Assembly (NCBI RefSeq): GCF_029962835.1
Contig: NC_080582.1
Span: 70,428,177-70,492,176, forward strand
DNA length: 64,000 nucleotides
Direction: 5' to 3'
From: Magnolia sinica
Taxonomy: Eukaryota; Streptophyta; Magnoliopsida; Magnoliales; Magnoliaceae
Made by a program: the position numbers and the translations under genes. The notes beneath the pieces are model-generated. The model was not told the DNA's origin. It saw only the letters and a list, made by a program, of their open reading frames with translations, and ran no database searches. Shown one piece after another: positions 1 through 13,369 of this stretch (positions are counted from its first letter, which is position 1; every line of letters starts with the position of its first letter).

Positions 1-3000
1 ATCTTATAACCTAAACCTATACTTATTCCCTAAACCTATTCTCAAATCCCAAAACCTATTCTCAAATCCCAAAACCTATAACCTAAACCATACCCTAAAC
101 GTATAACCTATAACCTAAACTCAATTCCCTAAACCTTAACCTATAACCTAACCTAAACCTATACTTTTAACCTAAACCTATTCTCAAATCCCAAAACCTA
201 TAACCTAAACCTATAACCTATAACTTATAACCTGAACCTATAACCTAAACTCAATTCCCTAAACCTTAACCTATAACCTAACCTAAACCTATACTTATAA
301 CCTAAACCTATTCTCAAATCCCAAAACCTATAACTATAACCTAAACCTTAACCAAAAACCTATAACCTAACCTAAACCTAAACCTATAACCTATACCTAT
401 AACCTTAACCTTAACATATAACCTTAACCTAAACCTAAACCTATAACCTAAATCTATTCTCAAATCCCTAAACCTATAACCTAAACCTATTCTCAAATCC
501 CTATACCTAATCCTAATCTCAACTCTCTAACCTAAACTTAAACCTAAACTTGAAAACTCAAACCTAAACCCAATCCCGAACCCGAATCCGATTTTCTTAA
601 CCTAAACATTAACCTATTCTCAATTCCCTAAACCTATTGCTTATAACCTAAACTGAAACCTAAACATATACCTTAACCTAAACCTATAACCTATAACCTA
701 AACATAAACCTAAAACCTAAATGTATTCTCAAATCCCTAAACCTAAACCTACACCTAATCCTAATCTTAACTCCCTAACCTAAACCTAAACCTAAACTTG
801 AAAACCCAAACCTAAACCCAATCCCGAACCCAAAATCGATTTCTTAAACCTAAACATTAACCTATTCTCAATTCCCTAAACCTATATCTTATAACCTAAA
901 CCTAAACCTATACTTATTCCCTAAACATATTCTCAAATCCCAAAACCTATAACCTAAACCATACCCTAAACCTATAACCTATAACCTGAACCTATAATCT
1001 GAACCTATAACCTAAACTCAATTCCCTAAACCTTAACCTATAACCTAACCTAAACCTATACTTTTAACCTAAACCTATTCTCAAATCCCAAAACCTATAA
1101 CCTAAACCTATAACCTATAACCTATAACTTGAACCTATAACCTAAACTCAATTCCCTAAGCCTTAACCTATAACCTAACCTTAACCTATTCTCAAATCCA
1201 AAAACCTATAACTATAACCTAAACCTTAACCAAAAACCTATAACCTAACCTAAACCTAAACCTATAACCTATACCTATAACCTTAACCTTAACCTAAACG
1301 TAAACCTAAACCTAAACCTATTCTCAAATCCCTAAACCTAAACCTAAACCTATACCTTAATGTATTCTCAAATCCCTATACCTAAACCTACACCTAATCC
1401 TAATCTAAACTCCCTAAGCTAAACCTAAACCTAAACTTGAAAACCCAAACATAAACCCGATCCCGAACTCAAACCCGATTTCCTAAACCTAAACATTAAC
1501 CTATTCTCAATTCCCTAAACCTATATCTTATAACATAAACCTAAACCTAAACCCAAACCTTAACCTAAACCTCAACCTTAACCTAAACCTAAACCCAAAC
1601 CTTAACCTAAACCTATAACCTATAACCTTAACTTAAACCTAAACCTAAACCTAAACCTATATAACATATAACCTAAACCGAAACCTAAACCTATACCTTA
1701 ACCTAAACCTAAACCTAAACCTAAACCTATAACCTATAACCTAAACCTAAACCTAAAACCTAAATGTATTCTCAAATCCATAAACCTAAACCTACACCTA
1801 ATCCTAATCTCAAGTCCTTAACCTAAACTTGAAAACCAAAACCTAAACCCGATCCCGAACCCGAACCCGATTTCTTAAACCTAAACCTTAACCTATTCTC
1901 AATTCCCTAAACCTATAGCTTATAACCTAAAGCTAAGCCTAAACCTAAACCTGTAACCTGTAACATAAACCTAAACTTAAAACCTAAATGTATTCTCAAA
2001 CCCCTAAACCTAAACCTACACCTAATCCTAATCTCAACTCCCTAACCTAAACCTAAACCTAAACTTGAAAACTCAAACCTGAACCTGATCCCGAACCCGA
2101 TCCCGAACTCGAACCCGATTTCCTAAACCTAAACCTTAATGTATTCTCAATTCCCTAAACCTAAACCTACACCTAATCCTAATCTCAACTCCCTAACCTA
2201 AACCTAAATATAAACTTGAAAACCCAAACCTAAACCCGATCTCGAACCCGAACCCGATTTTCTAAACGTAAACCTTAACCTATTCTCAATTCCCTAAAGC
2301 TATAGCTTATAACCTAAACCTTAACCTAAACCTATAACCTATAACCTTAACCTTAACCTAAACCTAAACCTGTAACCTATAACCTAAACCTAAAACCTAA
2401 ATGTATTCTCAAATCCTTAAACCTAAACCTACACCTAATCCTAATCTCAACTTCCTAACCTAAACCTAAACTTAAAGTTGAAAACCCAAACCTAAACCCG
2501 ATCCCGAACCTGAACCCGATTTCCTAAACCTAAACCTTAACCTATTCTCAATTCCCTAAACCTATATCTTATAACCTAAACCTAAGCCTAAACCTAAACC
2601 TAAACCTGTAACCTATAACCTAAACCTAAACCTAAAACCTAAATGTATTCTCAAATCCCTAAACCTAAACCTATACCTAATCCTAATCTCAACTCCCTAA
2701 CCTAAATCTAAACCAAAACTTGAAAACCAAAACCTAAACCCAATCCCGAACCCGAACCCGATTTCCTAAACCTAAACCTTAACTTATTCTCAATTCCCTA
2801 AACCTATATATTATAACCTAAACCTAAACCTAAACCTAAACCTATAATATATAACCTAAACCTAAACCTAAAACCTAATGTATTCTCAAATCCCTAAACG
2901 TAAACCTACACCTAATCCTAATCTCAACTACATAACCTAAACCTAAACCTAAACTTGAAAATCAAAACCTAAACCCGATCCCGAACCCGAACCCGATTTC

Positions 3001-5248
3001 CTAAACCTAAACCTTAACCTATTGTCAATTCCCTATACCTATAGCTTATAACCTAAACCTAAACATTAACATAAACCTAAACCTAAACCTGTAACTTATA
3101 ACCTAAACCTAAAACTAAAACCTAATTGTATTCTTAAATCCCTAAACCTAAACCTACACCTAATCCTAATCTCAACTCCCTAACCTAAACCTAAACCTAA
3201 ACTTGAAAACCAAAACCTAAACCCGATCCCGAACCTGAACCCGATTTCCTAAACCTAAACCTTAACCTATTCTCAAATCCCTAAACCTATTGCTTATAAC
3301 CTAAACTGAAACCTAAACCTATACCTTAAGCTAAACCTAAACCTAAACCTATAACCTATAACCTAAACATAAACCTAAAACCTAAATGTATTCTGAAATC
3401 CCTAAACCTAAACCTACACCTAATCCTAATCTCGAGTCCCTAACCTAAACCTAAACCTAAACTTGAAAACCAAAACCTAAACTCGATCCCGAACCCGAAC
3501 CCGATTTCCTAAACTTAAACCTTAACCTATTCTCAATTCCCTAAACCTATAGCTTATAACCTAAAGCTAAGCCTAAACCTAAACCTTAACATAAACCTAA
3601 ACCTAAACCTAAACCTGTAACCTGTAACATAAACCTAAACCTAAAACCTAAATGTATTTTCAAATCCCTAAACTTAAACCTACACCTAATTCTAATCTCA
3701 ACTCCCTAACCTAAACCTAAACCTAAACTTGAAACCAAAACCTAAACCCGATACCGAACCCGAACCCGATTTCCTAAACCTAAACCTTAACCTATTCTCA
3801 ATTCCCTAAACCTATTGCTTATAACCTAAACCGAAACATAAACCTATACCTTAACCGAAACCTATAACCTATAACCTAAACATAAACCTAAAACCTAAAT
3901 GTATTCTCAAATCCCTAAACTTAAACCTACACCTAATCTTAATCTCAACTCCCTAACCTAAGCCTAAACCTAAACTTGAAAACTCAAACCTAAACCCGAT
4001 CCCGAACCCGAACCCGATTTCCTAAACCTAAACCTTAATGTATTCTCAATTCCCTAAACCTAAACCTACACCTAATCCTAATCTCAACTCCCTAACCTAA
4101 ACCTAAACTTAAACTTGAAAACCCAAACCTAAACCCGATCTCGAACCTGAACCCGATTTCCTAAACCTAAACCTTAACCTATAGCTTATAACCTAAACCT
4201 AAACCTAAACCTATATAACATATAACCTAAACCTAAACCTAAAACCTAATGTATTCTCAAATCCCTAAACTTAAACCTACACCTAATCCTAATCTCAACT
4301 CCCTAACCTAAACCTAAACCTAAACCTACACTTGAAAACCCAAACCTAAACCCGATCCCGAACCCGAACCCGATTTCCTAAACCTAAACCTTAACCCATT
4401 CTCAATTCCCTAAACCTATAGCTTATAACCTAAACCTAAACCTAAACCTAAACCTTAACCTAAACCAATAACCTAAACTTAAACCTAAAACCTAAATGTA
4501 TTCTCGAATCCCTAAACTTAAACCTACACCTAATCCTAACCTCAACTCCCTAACCTAAACCTAAACCTTAACCTATTCTCAATTCCCTAAACCTTAACCT
4601 ATAACCTAACCTAAACCTAAACCTAAACCTATTCTCAATTCCCTAAACCTTAACGTATAACCTAACCTAAACCTAAACCTATTACCTGCACTTATAACCT
4701 ACTAAGCCTAAAACTTAAACCTAAACCTAAAATCGAAATGTATTCTCAAATCTTTAAACCTAAACCTACACCTAATCCTAATCTCAACTCCCTAACCTAA
4801 ACTTAAACCTAAACTTGAAAACCCAAACCTAAACACGATTCCGAACCCGGACCCGATTTCCTAAACCTAAACCTTAACCTTAACCTTAACCTATTCTCAA
4901 TTCCCTAAAGCTATAACCTATATACTATAACCTATATACTATAACCTAAACCTTAACCTAAACCTATAACCTAAACCTAAACCTTAACCTAAACCAAAAC
5001 CTATAACCTAAACCTTATCCTATAACCTATAACCTCAACTTATATCCTAAAACCTAAAACCTAATCCTAAACCTAAGCCTAAAACCTAAAACCTAAAACC
5101 TAAAACCAAAACCTAAACCTTTGACCTAAATGTATTATCAAATCCTTAAACCTAGACCTAGACCTAATCCTAATCTCAACACCCTAACCTAAACCTAAAC
5201 TTGAAAACCCAAACTTAAACCCGATCACGAACCCGAACCCAAACCCAA
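1..5248. repeat. Degenerate telomere-like (subtelomeric) repeat block
   Basis: The block is built almost wholly from CCTAAA/CCTATAA/CCTTAA units, with the C-rich strand on top, as expected at a left chromosome end. The commonest unit is the hexamer CCTAAA (TTTAGG on the other strand), not the plant heptamer CCCTAAA, which appears only now and then (for example in TTCCCTAAACC). A higher-order repeat is visible. A marker string, ACCTAATCCTAATCT, recurs near 505, 755, 1391, 1794, 2008, 2170, 2430, 2671, 2908, 3155, 3415, 3683, 3930, 4068, 4279, 4526, 4766 and 5160, most often 240-260 bp apart. Each unit also holds a CCCGATCCCGAACCCGA-like stretch and an ATGTATTCTCAAATCC-like stretch. No coding sequence is seen. 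It could be true subtelomere or an interstitial telomeric block; the window cannot separate these. Confidence 0.9.
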
Positions 5249-5805
5249 TTGCTGTAATAATGTAGCCCAATCACATGGCAAGAAACAAGAATGTATCCCT
5301 TTTAACACATGCCCATTTTTACAAAGCTTTAATTTTTGTTGTTGTTTCTATTAACTTGAATTGAAACACTTTTTTGCATTATTTGCTTGCATTAGTTTTA
5401 TTTTAATGATCAGTTTTATTTTTAAAAAGTGCCCACTTTTTTGGAAGAAGTTTATGCAATTCTTCATGAATTTGAATTATAATGTTTTGTTGGTTTAATA
5501 TTTTTTTTTTCAGATGAAAGACAAAAAGAAAATTGTTGCTGATTTTTTTTCTTTTTTTATTTATGAAGTTAAACTCATATATATTTATGCGTGGATGAAT
5601 GTAATGTGGATAAGATTGTTTGTGTTTGGATGGATGTAGTTTATGTTTGGATGAATGTAGTTTATGTTGGATTTACGTAGTTTGGGTTTAGATGGATATG
5701 AATGTGAATATGATAAAATATATTATATAACAGGTGTATATCAGGAAGAATACGATGAAATATATTGTAACAGGTGATCCTCTCAAAATTTAAAATGTGC
5801 TTTGA
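5249..5805. other. AT-rich spacer, no gene seen
   Basis: The telomere-like units stop sharply near 5,248. What follows is AT-rich with long T runs and a short array of diverged 'GTTTGGATGGATGTAGTTTATG' style repeats at about 5,585-5,700. No reading frame or RNA gene is supported. Confidence 0.5.
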
Positions 5806-6308
5806 AGGCTCATAAGGGATGGTCCATGACAGTCCTTTTTAAGGATGGTTTGTGGCCGTCCTTTAAAGGCTCATAAGAGACGGTCCATGACAGTCTTTTT
5901 TAAGGATGGTCCATGACCGTCCTTTTAAAGGACAGTCCATAGTCGTCCTTTGAATGGCGATAAGAGACAGTCCATGACAGTCCTTTTTAAGGACGGTCCA
6001 TGACCATCCTTTTAAATGACGGTCCATAGCCGTCCTTTGAAGGCTCATCAGAGACGGTCTATGGCTGTCCTTAAAAAGGACTATCGATGGCTGTCCTTTA
6101 AAGGCTCATAAGAGATGGTCCATTACTGTCCTTTTTAAGGACAGTTCGTGACCGTCTTTTTTTCGTCAATAAGAATGACGGTTTTCGATCGTCCTTTAAG
6201 TAATACGACATGTTAAAATTTGACGGCCCTTGCGACGGTCCATGACCATCCTTTTTGGTCATTTGAGACAGTTTTGGACCGTCCTTTTTTCGCAGTTTTG
6301 GTGTAGTG
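5806..6308. mobile_element. CACTA (En/Spm-type) terminus with subterminal repeats
   Basis: A cluster of short direct and inverted copies of GGACGGTCCATGACCGTCC-like units fills about 500 bp, with 'AAGGCTCATAAGAGA' spacers. The cluster ends in TTTTGGTGTAGTG at 6,296-6,308, which read from the other strand is CACTACACCAAAA, the typical CACTA terminus. Dense subterminal repeats next to such a terminus are the transposase-binding regions of CACTA elements. No matching left terminus was found in the window, so this is one end of an element or a truncated copy. The 3-bp target duplication could not be confirmed without the other end. Confidence 0.7.
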
Positions 6309-7868
6309 ATGATTGGGTATGAAATTGATGATTGCTTGTATAATCCTTGCTCAATTCTTGTATGATGATTGCCCATAACATGTTTGATATACTAACTCTT
6401 GTGTATATTTTTGGTATTAGGAAATATATGAAATGCTTGGTTTCCTCACTAAACCACATAACACACATGCACCTTTATTTTACAACATTGTTAGCTTTTG
6501 CTTGTTTGAAAAATCTGAATTTTATGTTGGGAAGTATGGATGCATGATATCACTTATGCTAGTTGATAACCCTGTTTGTTGACATGTCATGGATTACCAT
6601 CAAAACCCTTAAGTTGGTCGGGAATCTGAGGAGAGAGACGGTGGTCCCGTTGATAGGACTACCCTGAGGCTAAACCCGTGAATTTGGGCGGGTTCGTATG
6701 GGCGACAGTAGTTAGACTACATGGGTTGCTTATACCTGATGTCGTCTGTCACGTACTCACTTGAACTCGTGCGGTCTAGTCTACTTACTGACCAACCATG
6801 TTTGTTAACCATGTCTGCTCACGCCTAAATGGAACCTGGGACACCCTTCACCCATTGATAACCGTTGGAAACTGATCCACTGTCATGAGAGCCGGGCATG
6901 GTGGAATGGGACACTGTGTCCGTGCTGTCGGCCTACGCTGGGGTGACGAGCCTCCCCGTAGTGACCGCGAGAGATCCCTTTCCCAACACTCCCCATGTGC
7001 TTGAAATCGGGGATGGGGAACCCGATGGGATCAAGGATTGTGGGGTCTTGGCCTCGCGAATTGAGGGGCCTTGGCCTCGTAACTAGTTAAGGGTATTGAT
7101 ATCGTGGGGTGTACTAGATTCCCCAATCTGCTGGATGAACGAAATTAACTAAATACTCGGTTAACATTATTCATGCATTGCATTAGCTAGGATTTGGCAA
7201 CTCGGCCGTTGAGGTCGCAATGAGGGAGTGCTGGTCATCTGCGATCGTTAGACGGAGTCGCTTGAGGGAGTGTTGTGGTGAGGTCATGCATCATATCATT
7301 TATCATGCATATGTAACAAGATTAGTTAAGGATTTATGAATATCTGCCTTTTATTAAATTCATAATATGATTGATGCTTGATGTAACTTAAGATTAAAAA
7401 CACTCACTGAGTTGATCACTCACTCCCACTCTAGGACGGTGTTTTAAAACACCAACCAGACTCTTTAGTATATGCAGGTGATGCTGAGTACGAGGAGCCT
7501 TTCGACACGAGCCTAAATGAGGAGGACAAGCTGTCCTATTTCCAGTTAATGGGCGATTTGCCGTAGATTTCGCAGGTGGACTTGAGTCGCTGAGCAGTAG
7601 ACTCAGCACACTATTCTTTTGGACTTGTCATTCTTTTGTAATTTTGTTGGGCAACGCCTTGAACGACCCATTTACATTCTTTTGGACTTGTATATATTTG
7701 ACCTCTTCCATTTCAGTAGACTAGTTGTGATTGTGTTTCATGTTCCAAGAAATTCCATGCTGCGCATTTAAACCTGATTAAACGTCAATTAGTAAAAATC
7801 AGTTTAAGTGATACTCGAGAACTTGGGAGTCGAGTGTATGCACGACCCCCAATTTTCAGGGTGTTACA
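6309..7868 (+). mobile_element. Ty3/gypsy-type LTR fossil, 3' part
   Basis: The stretch ends at 7,861-7,868 in GTGTTACA, the usual 3' end of LTRs that begin TGTAACACCC. Around 6,890-6,970 it carries a conserved block (CATGAGCCGG...GCTGTCGGC...GTAGTGAC) that recurs in diverged form at 10,880-10,955 within the next LTR-like element, so the two belong to related families. No internal coding part is attached. The left boundary is unclear; it seems to run up to the CACTA terminus. It is best read as an old solo or partial LTR. Confidence 0.5.
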
Positions 7869-8372
7869 TCTTCATATTAGTATTGTACATCAACACTTCC
7901 CCTCTCAATCCCTTGCTTTCATAGTCTACTCGAGTGTATGCTTTGCGGCTTGGTGGAATCCCAAATCTTACCCATCAAAAACTCAGATTAACCAGGACCT
8001 TTAAAAAAAAAAAAAAAACTTCTCTACTATCACTTATTAAGCAGGCAAGTCTTGTCCTTAGTTGGACATCGCATTGGCATCGTTATCGCACTCTATACAT
8101 CTGCATCAAGATATCACCTTTCAACCACCTTGTTGTATTAGTCATTTCGAGTGTATGCTTTATGACCCACCAATTCCTCGGATCTTGTCACATTAAAAAC
8201 TCAGACTAATCAAAGACTTTTTTCTCTTTCTTTATCGCCTATTTTCAGGTAAACAGGTCATGTCATATTGTCTTTGCCAATCCCTCAATCCCACTCCTGA
8301 ATTAGATATCGCACTATTGCCATACCATCTATTTTACTGCATTGTTTGGACACAAATAACTAACTAGATCCC
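7869..8372. repeat. Two diverged direct repeats of about 220 bp
   Basis: Two halves, starting near 7,929 and 8,148, share in the same order CGAGTGTATGCTTT, an AAAAACTCAGA(T/C)TAA block, a T- or A-rich run, and a (A/T)ATCGCACT block. They look like an old tandem duplication sitting between two LTR-like elements. No gene is seen. Confidence 0.45.
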
Positions 8373-10561
8373 TGTAACACCCCATACTTTTCAGTACTTA
8401 GGTGTTACCTCAGAAATTTAATTAGTGTATATATGTGTAGGAACACACAAGATCTACTCTACACACCATGCCTGATAATCCATTAACCCACCCATCTCAA
8501 CTGTCTGATCTTGGGTAGTGATAACCCATAGTGCAATCATACGATTTGGGATCAATTCACCCTTGATTGACCCTTGACTTCTCAATGTAGGGTTACATCA
8601 TTAATGATCATTCAAACCACGATCTAAATCTACCCGTTGAGGCATGTGATATTGCCCTCAAATCGATCCATGTACAGAGATGAACCAATCCCTCGATTTT
8701 TGTCCTAAACTGACACAAACAACCCTTTATCGTGACCATAGAATAAGGCCATTCATGCAATCGACCTCAAGATCAGCTTGTAAACTCAACCATACATCAA
8801 TCTAACCGTCAAGAACACTTTTCATCTATAAATCAAGTCATCCATCCGATTGATTTTCAAGATGGACCCCCACATTAACGGAGAAACCTATTTCATATTT
8901 CAATCTCCTAGATCGATAAATCTAATCATTCATCTTAGATTTAGAAGTCTGAATCACGAGATCCATTGTTGATTGGATCCACAACGTTCCGTTGATCAAT
9001 TCGACACATGATTTCCCTAATTCGATGATCAGATTATAAAATCAACTATTAGGTTGCAATTAGATAGCCTTATAAACCATCAAAACTGTTCATAATCAAT
9101 ATCGAGACCCAATTTGTCAAATCCGTCATCCATCGGGCCTACAACGTTGTGTCCATTGATACATCACTTGAACGTACAAATAGGGCAATGCAAGATAATA
9201 AAAAATTAAGCATTAAAGTTCATTTTACACTAGCCTAGGGATCCTTTCAAGCGTTGATGAACAAGTTTGAGGCAATCCAACTGTTGAATTCTTCGGGATT
9301 AGCGAATAAAATCTTAAATCCACATTTCGTGTCCCATTTAGGGACTAAAATCGTCTGACTATCAAATCAACTATTAAAATGAAATTGGACCAACTTAGGG
9401 AAACCTAGAACCATTAATGGTTAGTTGGAATACAATCAGACTATTGGATCAATGAAAATCAAAACCACCACCTATAAATTCGATGGAGCGGCCCACTTGA
9501 TTAAGTGAATCTACCTTATTTTGAATTCCCTGAGTGCAACACAGTTTGAACTTGGTTTGGTTTAGTTCAGTTCCAGCGACATCAGGGAACCTTAACTGGG
9601 TGATTCGCTGAGTTTGGTTCTAATAGAGGGCCAAGTTTCAACATCGAGTGAAGTTAAGTCAGTCTGGACAAGGTTAGTTAGTCTTGGAAATTTTAGGGTA
9701 CTAATTCTATTTAGATCTATGTCATTAAATTCTTATTGATACACACAAATCTCATGTGTAGGCATCTATCGTTTCGACCAAGTTAAATTTGAGTTGATTC
9801 AAACTGAGTTAAGCAAAGTGAATTGAATCATAGTTGAAGTGAGTTAATCTCTCAACTTTCTATTGGATTTGAATTAGAGCTAAGCATGGGTTAATTGAGT
9901 TAGTTTGGTGATGTGTATGTAGGGAATCTATTTTCCTCCATTTGCCAAACTTAAATCCACCTTTTAGTAAGGAGCACTGAAGTTGTAGCGATCCGAGCTA
10001 ATCTCGTGCTATTCCAAGTCAAGGGGTTAGTAACCTCTATACCTCTAATATGGAAATTCAATATTTAATTTAGATATGGTTACATCCATGAAACTCGGGA
10101 TTTTCAAAACTTAACCTTAATCCAAATCGTATATCAAGTTCTTAAATTTTCATAATCAAGACCCAAAAGATTATCTTAAACCATAGGTCAAATGCTCTAA
10201 TTCTGTACAACCAAAAATCTAACATTGATCCTAACCCTACAAATTTTATAAGTCTTGAACTTAAGGGCACATGCACTTCTTAACGACATTAGTAGGTGAT
10301 TCGATTCATAAAGTGATAACCTTTCCCCTCGGGCTTTCCGCCTTCATGTTAGTTAAAGTGATAATTTTTCTTTTAATTTTGACTAATAATTGATGGTTTT
10401 ATTTCATGATTACTTTTGTTAGTTATTGGAATGGATCCTCAAATCATATACTCAACATTTATATAGTATAAACATTTACATGTTGTGCATGAATATCTTC
10501 TAATATTTGTGGATTATTTATGAAGCTTGAATTGCCACATCAATTAGTGGAAAACTCAACT

Positions 10562-10646
<85 letters not shown>

Positions 10647-11944
10647 GGGATGTAACCTGATTGGTTGTGATTATAATGGACCCTCGAACTAGTGACTATT
10701 TTTGTCTAATGGATCAAATGAAATTTTGTTGTAGACTTACCATTTTGTGGATCATTTGTGCCTATGTAGCTTTGATGGATTATTTACCATATGTGGCTGC
10801 GATGGTAAATTTAATTTGTTGAACTATGATTGGCCACTAGTTGAAGAGGTTACCATTAAACATCTTAGTTGTTGGAGTCTCATGAGCCGGGGATGGTGGT
10901 ATGAGAGGTTATGCCCGAGCTGTCGGCTTATGCTGGGTGATGAGCCCCCCATAGTGACTTTTAAGTTTTCTTAAAATGATTGTTTGTAATTAGAACAATA
11001 ACAATTGGGCGAATCATACATTTCACGGCATATGGGGATTATCGAATGCATGGTCAACTGTTTAGAAAGATCATTGCATTGTACAAATGTCCAGTTTCGT
11101 GTGAACTGTCACTTGAGCATGTACTTGTTATACTTTCGTTGGCGATTAGCCATTTGAGATTATATGTGAGTTTCACCCCACTCATGAGTTTTGCCCAAGA
11201 AGCCAGTTAGATGAGCATCTCCATGCTAATGTGCATTCACACATCCACACATTTAAATAAGATTGCATTCGTGAATTGTTTTGTATATTTTCCTATTTAA
11301 AGTTATGCTTAACTAATGGGGTGATGTGTAATCTTAATGGAAATTTTTACTGAGCTGGCCACTCATGCTTTGAATATACAACCATACAAATGGTGCAGGT
11401 GATTTAAAAGGTACTTATGTTCAGACTGATGAGGAGTAGGATACAGATATCAAGGATGTATGATCGTATCTGCTCCAAGAGAAGTTGCATGATTTTGCAG
11501 CTCAAGTCGAGCTGCATTTTATTCCATTTTATGTGTTAAATTGTTTCATTCCTATATTTATTAGCATTGCGATATTGATTTGTATAAGCCCTATGAGTAG
11601 CCGCTCATATACTTTGAAGGTGTATGCAAACTTTTCTTTATGCTTGATTTGTTTCTTTTTCAGTAAAATGCTTACTTTTGAAAAAGAATATACACACACG
11701 TGTAATATGAGCTATCTTTAAAGGTTAACACTCGAGATTTTGGAAAACAAATACTAAACTTTTGTTAAGTTTTGTGAAGTAGAAATTGTACATTTGTGTG
11801 AGTAGAGAATGTGCCTAACACATTTCTTCTTTGTTATCGTGGTCCCCTACCCAAAATCCTATATTGCAGATCAGGAGTCATTTAGACAAGGGAATCTTCA
11901 AATTTTATAGTTTATAGATTTTGCAGGGTGTGACTGCTGAAATC
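8373..11944 (+). mobile_element. Probable solo LTR, Ty3/gypsy type (about 3.6 kb)
   Basis: The stretch opens with TGTAACACCCC at 8,373 and closes with GGGTGTGAC at 11,936-11,944, near-inverted ends typical of large LTRs of Tekay/Del or related Ty3/gypsy elements. The interior has no gag or pol reading frame. It shares the CATGAGCCGG...GTCGGC...TAGTGAC block with the LTR-like sequence to its left. I saw no clean target-site duplication, so the borders are approximate. Low coding content and the shared block suggest an old solo LTR. Confidence 0.45.
10561..10643. repeat. Compound (TA)n(GA)n microsatellite
   Basis: About ten TA units pass directly into about thirty GA units without interruption. 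It lies inside the LTR-like sequence and is a likely length-variable locus. Confidence 0.95.
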
Positions 11945-13369
11945 TAAGTAACCGGCCAATGACGACTCCAAGTCAAATATATAACACCCCGAGTCACAAC
12001 TGTATAAGAAAGTCTAAAAAGACCTCGTGAGTACAATCCCCGTGATCCAAAGCAATCTGCAACATTTAAGGGGCCCCATGCATTAATGTGGGATTACACA
12101 TATAATAGTCAGAGCCATATAATTTCTTCTTTTTAATATATCAATAGGGAAATCTCCTTTTTTCTTAAAACCCAGACACTTCCGAGATTGTTTCCAAGAC
12201 ACACCGTGATGTGTATGTGAAATCCAACCATTATATATGTAGTCCATGTGAGGTTTAGGGCCAAAATATAGGTTGGCCCATGATTCAGGTAGGCCACATC
12301 AAAGGAAAATAGTTGGGTGAGAGTCCACCCTTAATTTTGATAGGCTCACCATGATGATGACGTGAAATTCACTCCAGCCAGCCACTAGATGCCAAACAAA
12401 AAAAAGGCCCATCTATGATTTAGATAGGCCACACCATGGAAACATTTTAGAGAATAATGGTCCACTTCCATCATGGATGAAGCTGAGTTTTGGGCCTTAG
12501 GCCCAATGGGTGACCTACGTGGTGGTCATGGTGGATTTGTCATTAAAATCATGGTGGGCCCACACAGACCCCTTTGTTAATGATAATTACTGATTGAAAA
12601 CCTTCCAAAAAGGTAACGGAGTGTAAATTCCATGTTAAGCGGGTAGTTTTATTTTGTAAAATTTCCTTAATTAATATATTTTAAAACTGTTTCATCATCA
12701 GATAAGAGTCTGGGTCTCAAAAATTGTTGAGCGTTGGCGCAGGCCCAGCCGTTTGTTTTTCGGTATTGACAATGACACCTAGGCCCAGAGCAGGGGCCCA
12801 AACTTCATATCGCAGCCCGGACCATGCAGCTAGTCTTGGTAGCTCAACGGCCCAGATTGATCAATCGACACCCCTTGAAAAGGTAAATCATCTGGATATC
12901 AGCAACCCATGTACGGTCCAAATCAAAACAGAAGTTTCAGTGAAAATTCAAAGAAAAAGGCCAACCGAATCATCTGTGCACGATCTTGTTATCCATCCAT
13001 CCCATCTTGTGTACCAACATGTCAGTTTTGGAGGATATCCCGACCGTTAAAAAGGTTGATACCATCACAAAGATCATGTAATATGAAAATCAGACCATTC
13101 CACTAGTCAGGTAGGCCACATCATTGAAATTGAATAACCAATGTACTGTCTCTCTATATACAGGTGTGGTCCATCTTATGAGTGGATCGATATTCATCTA
13201 GGGCCCACCATTTTAATGGGTCAGATCTCCTGTACATGTGCCACATTGCTGGGAAAGGTGGGGATGCATACTAAGTAAGCATGGGACCGGCTGTAGGCGA
13301 TCACTTCTCAATTCTCGTTGAACGATTAAAACAGATGACTGGGGAAGGACGCGGATTTCCTGCGAAAGC
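11945..13369. other. Intergenic, diffuse GTGGGCCC-type repeat remains
   Basis: The stretch has pieces of the fold-back core seen elsewhere (CCGTGATGTGTATGTGAAATCC near 12,205 and TAGGCCACACCATGG near 12,425). A string AACACCCCGAGTCAC at about 11,982 resembles another LTR start. A frame of 108 codons at 12,724-13,050 shows no recognisable domain, so I do not call it a gene. Confidence 0.4.

Noticed and set aside
1-5248. Calling the left block an active telomere
   Set aside because: The repeats are too irregular and contain non-telomeric words, so subtelomeric or interstitial origin is safer.
7934-8209. 91-codon plus-strand frame
   Set aside because: It spans a poly-A run and two diverged direct repeats; there is no domain.
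12724-13050. 108-codon plus-strand frame
   Set aside because: No recognisable domain, no supporting context, and it overlaps fold-back repeat modules.
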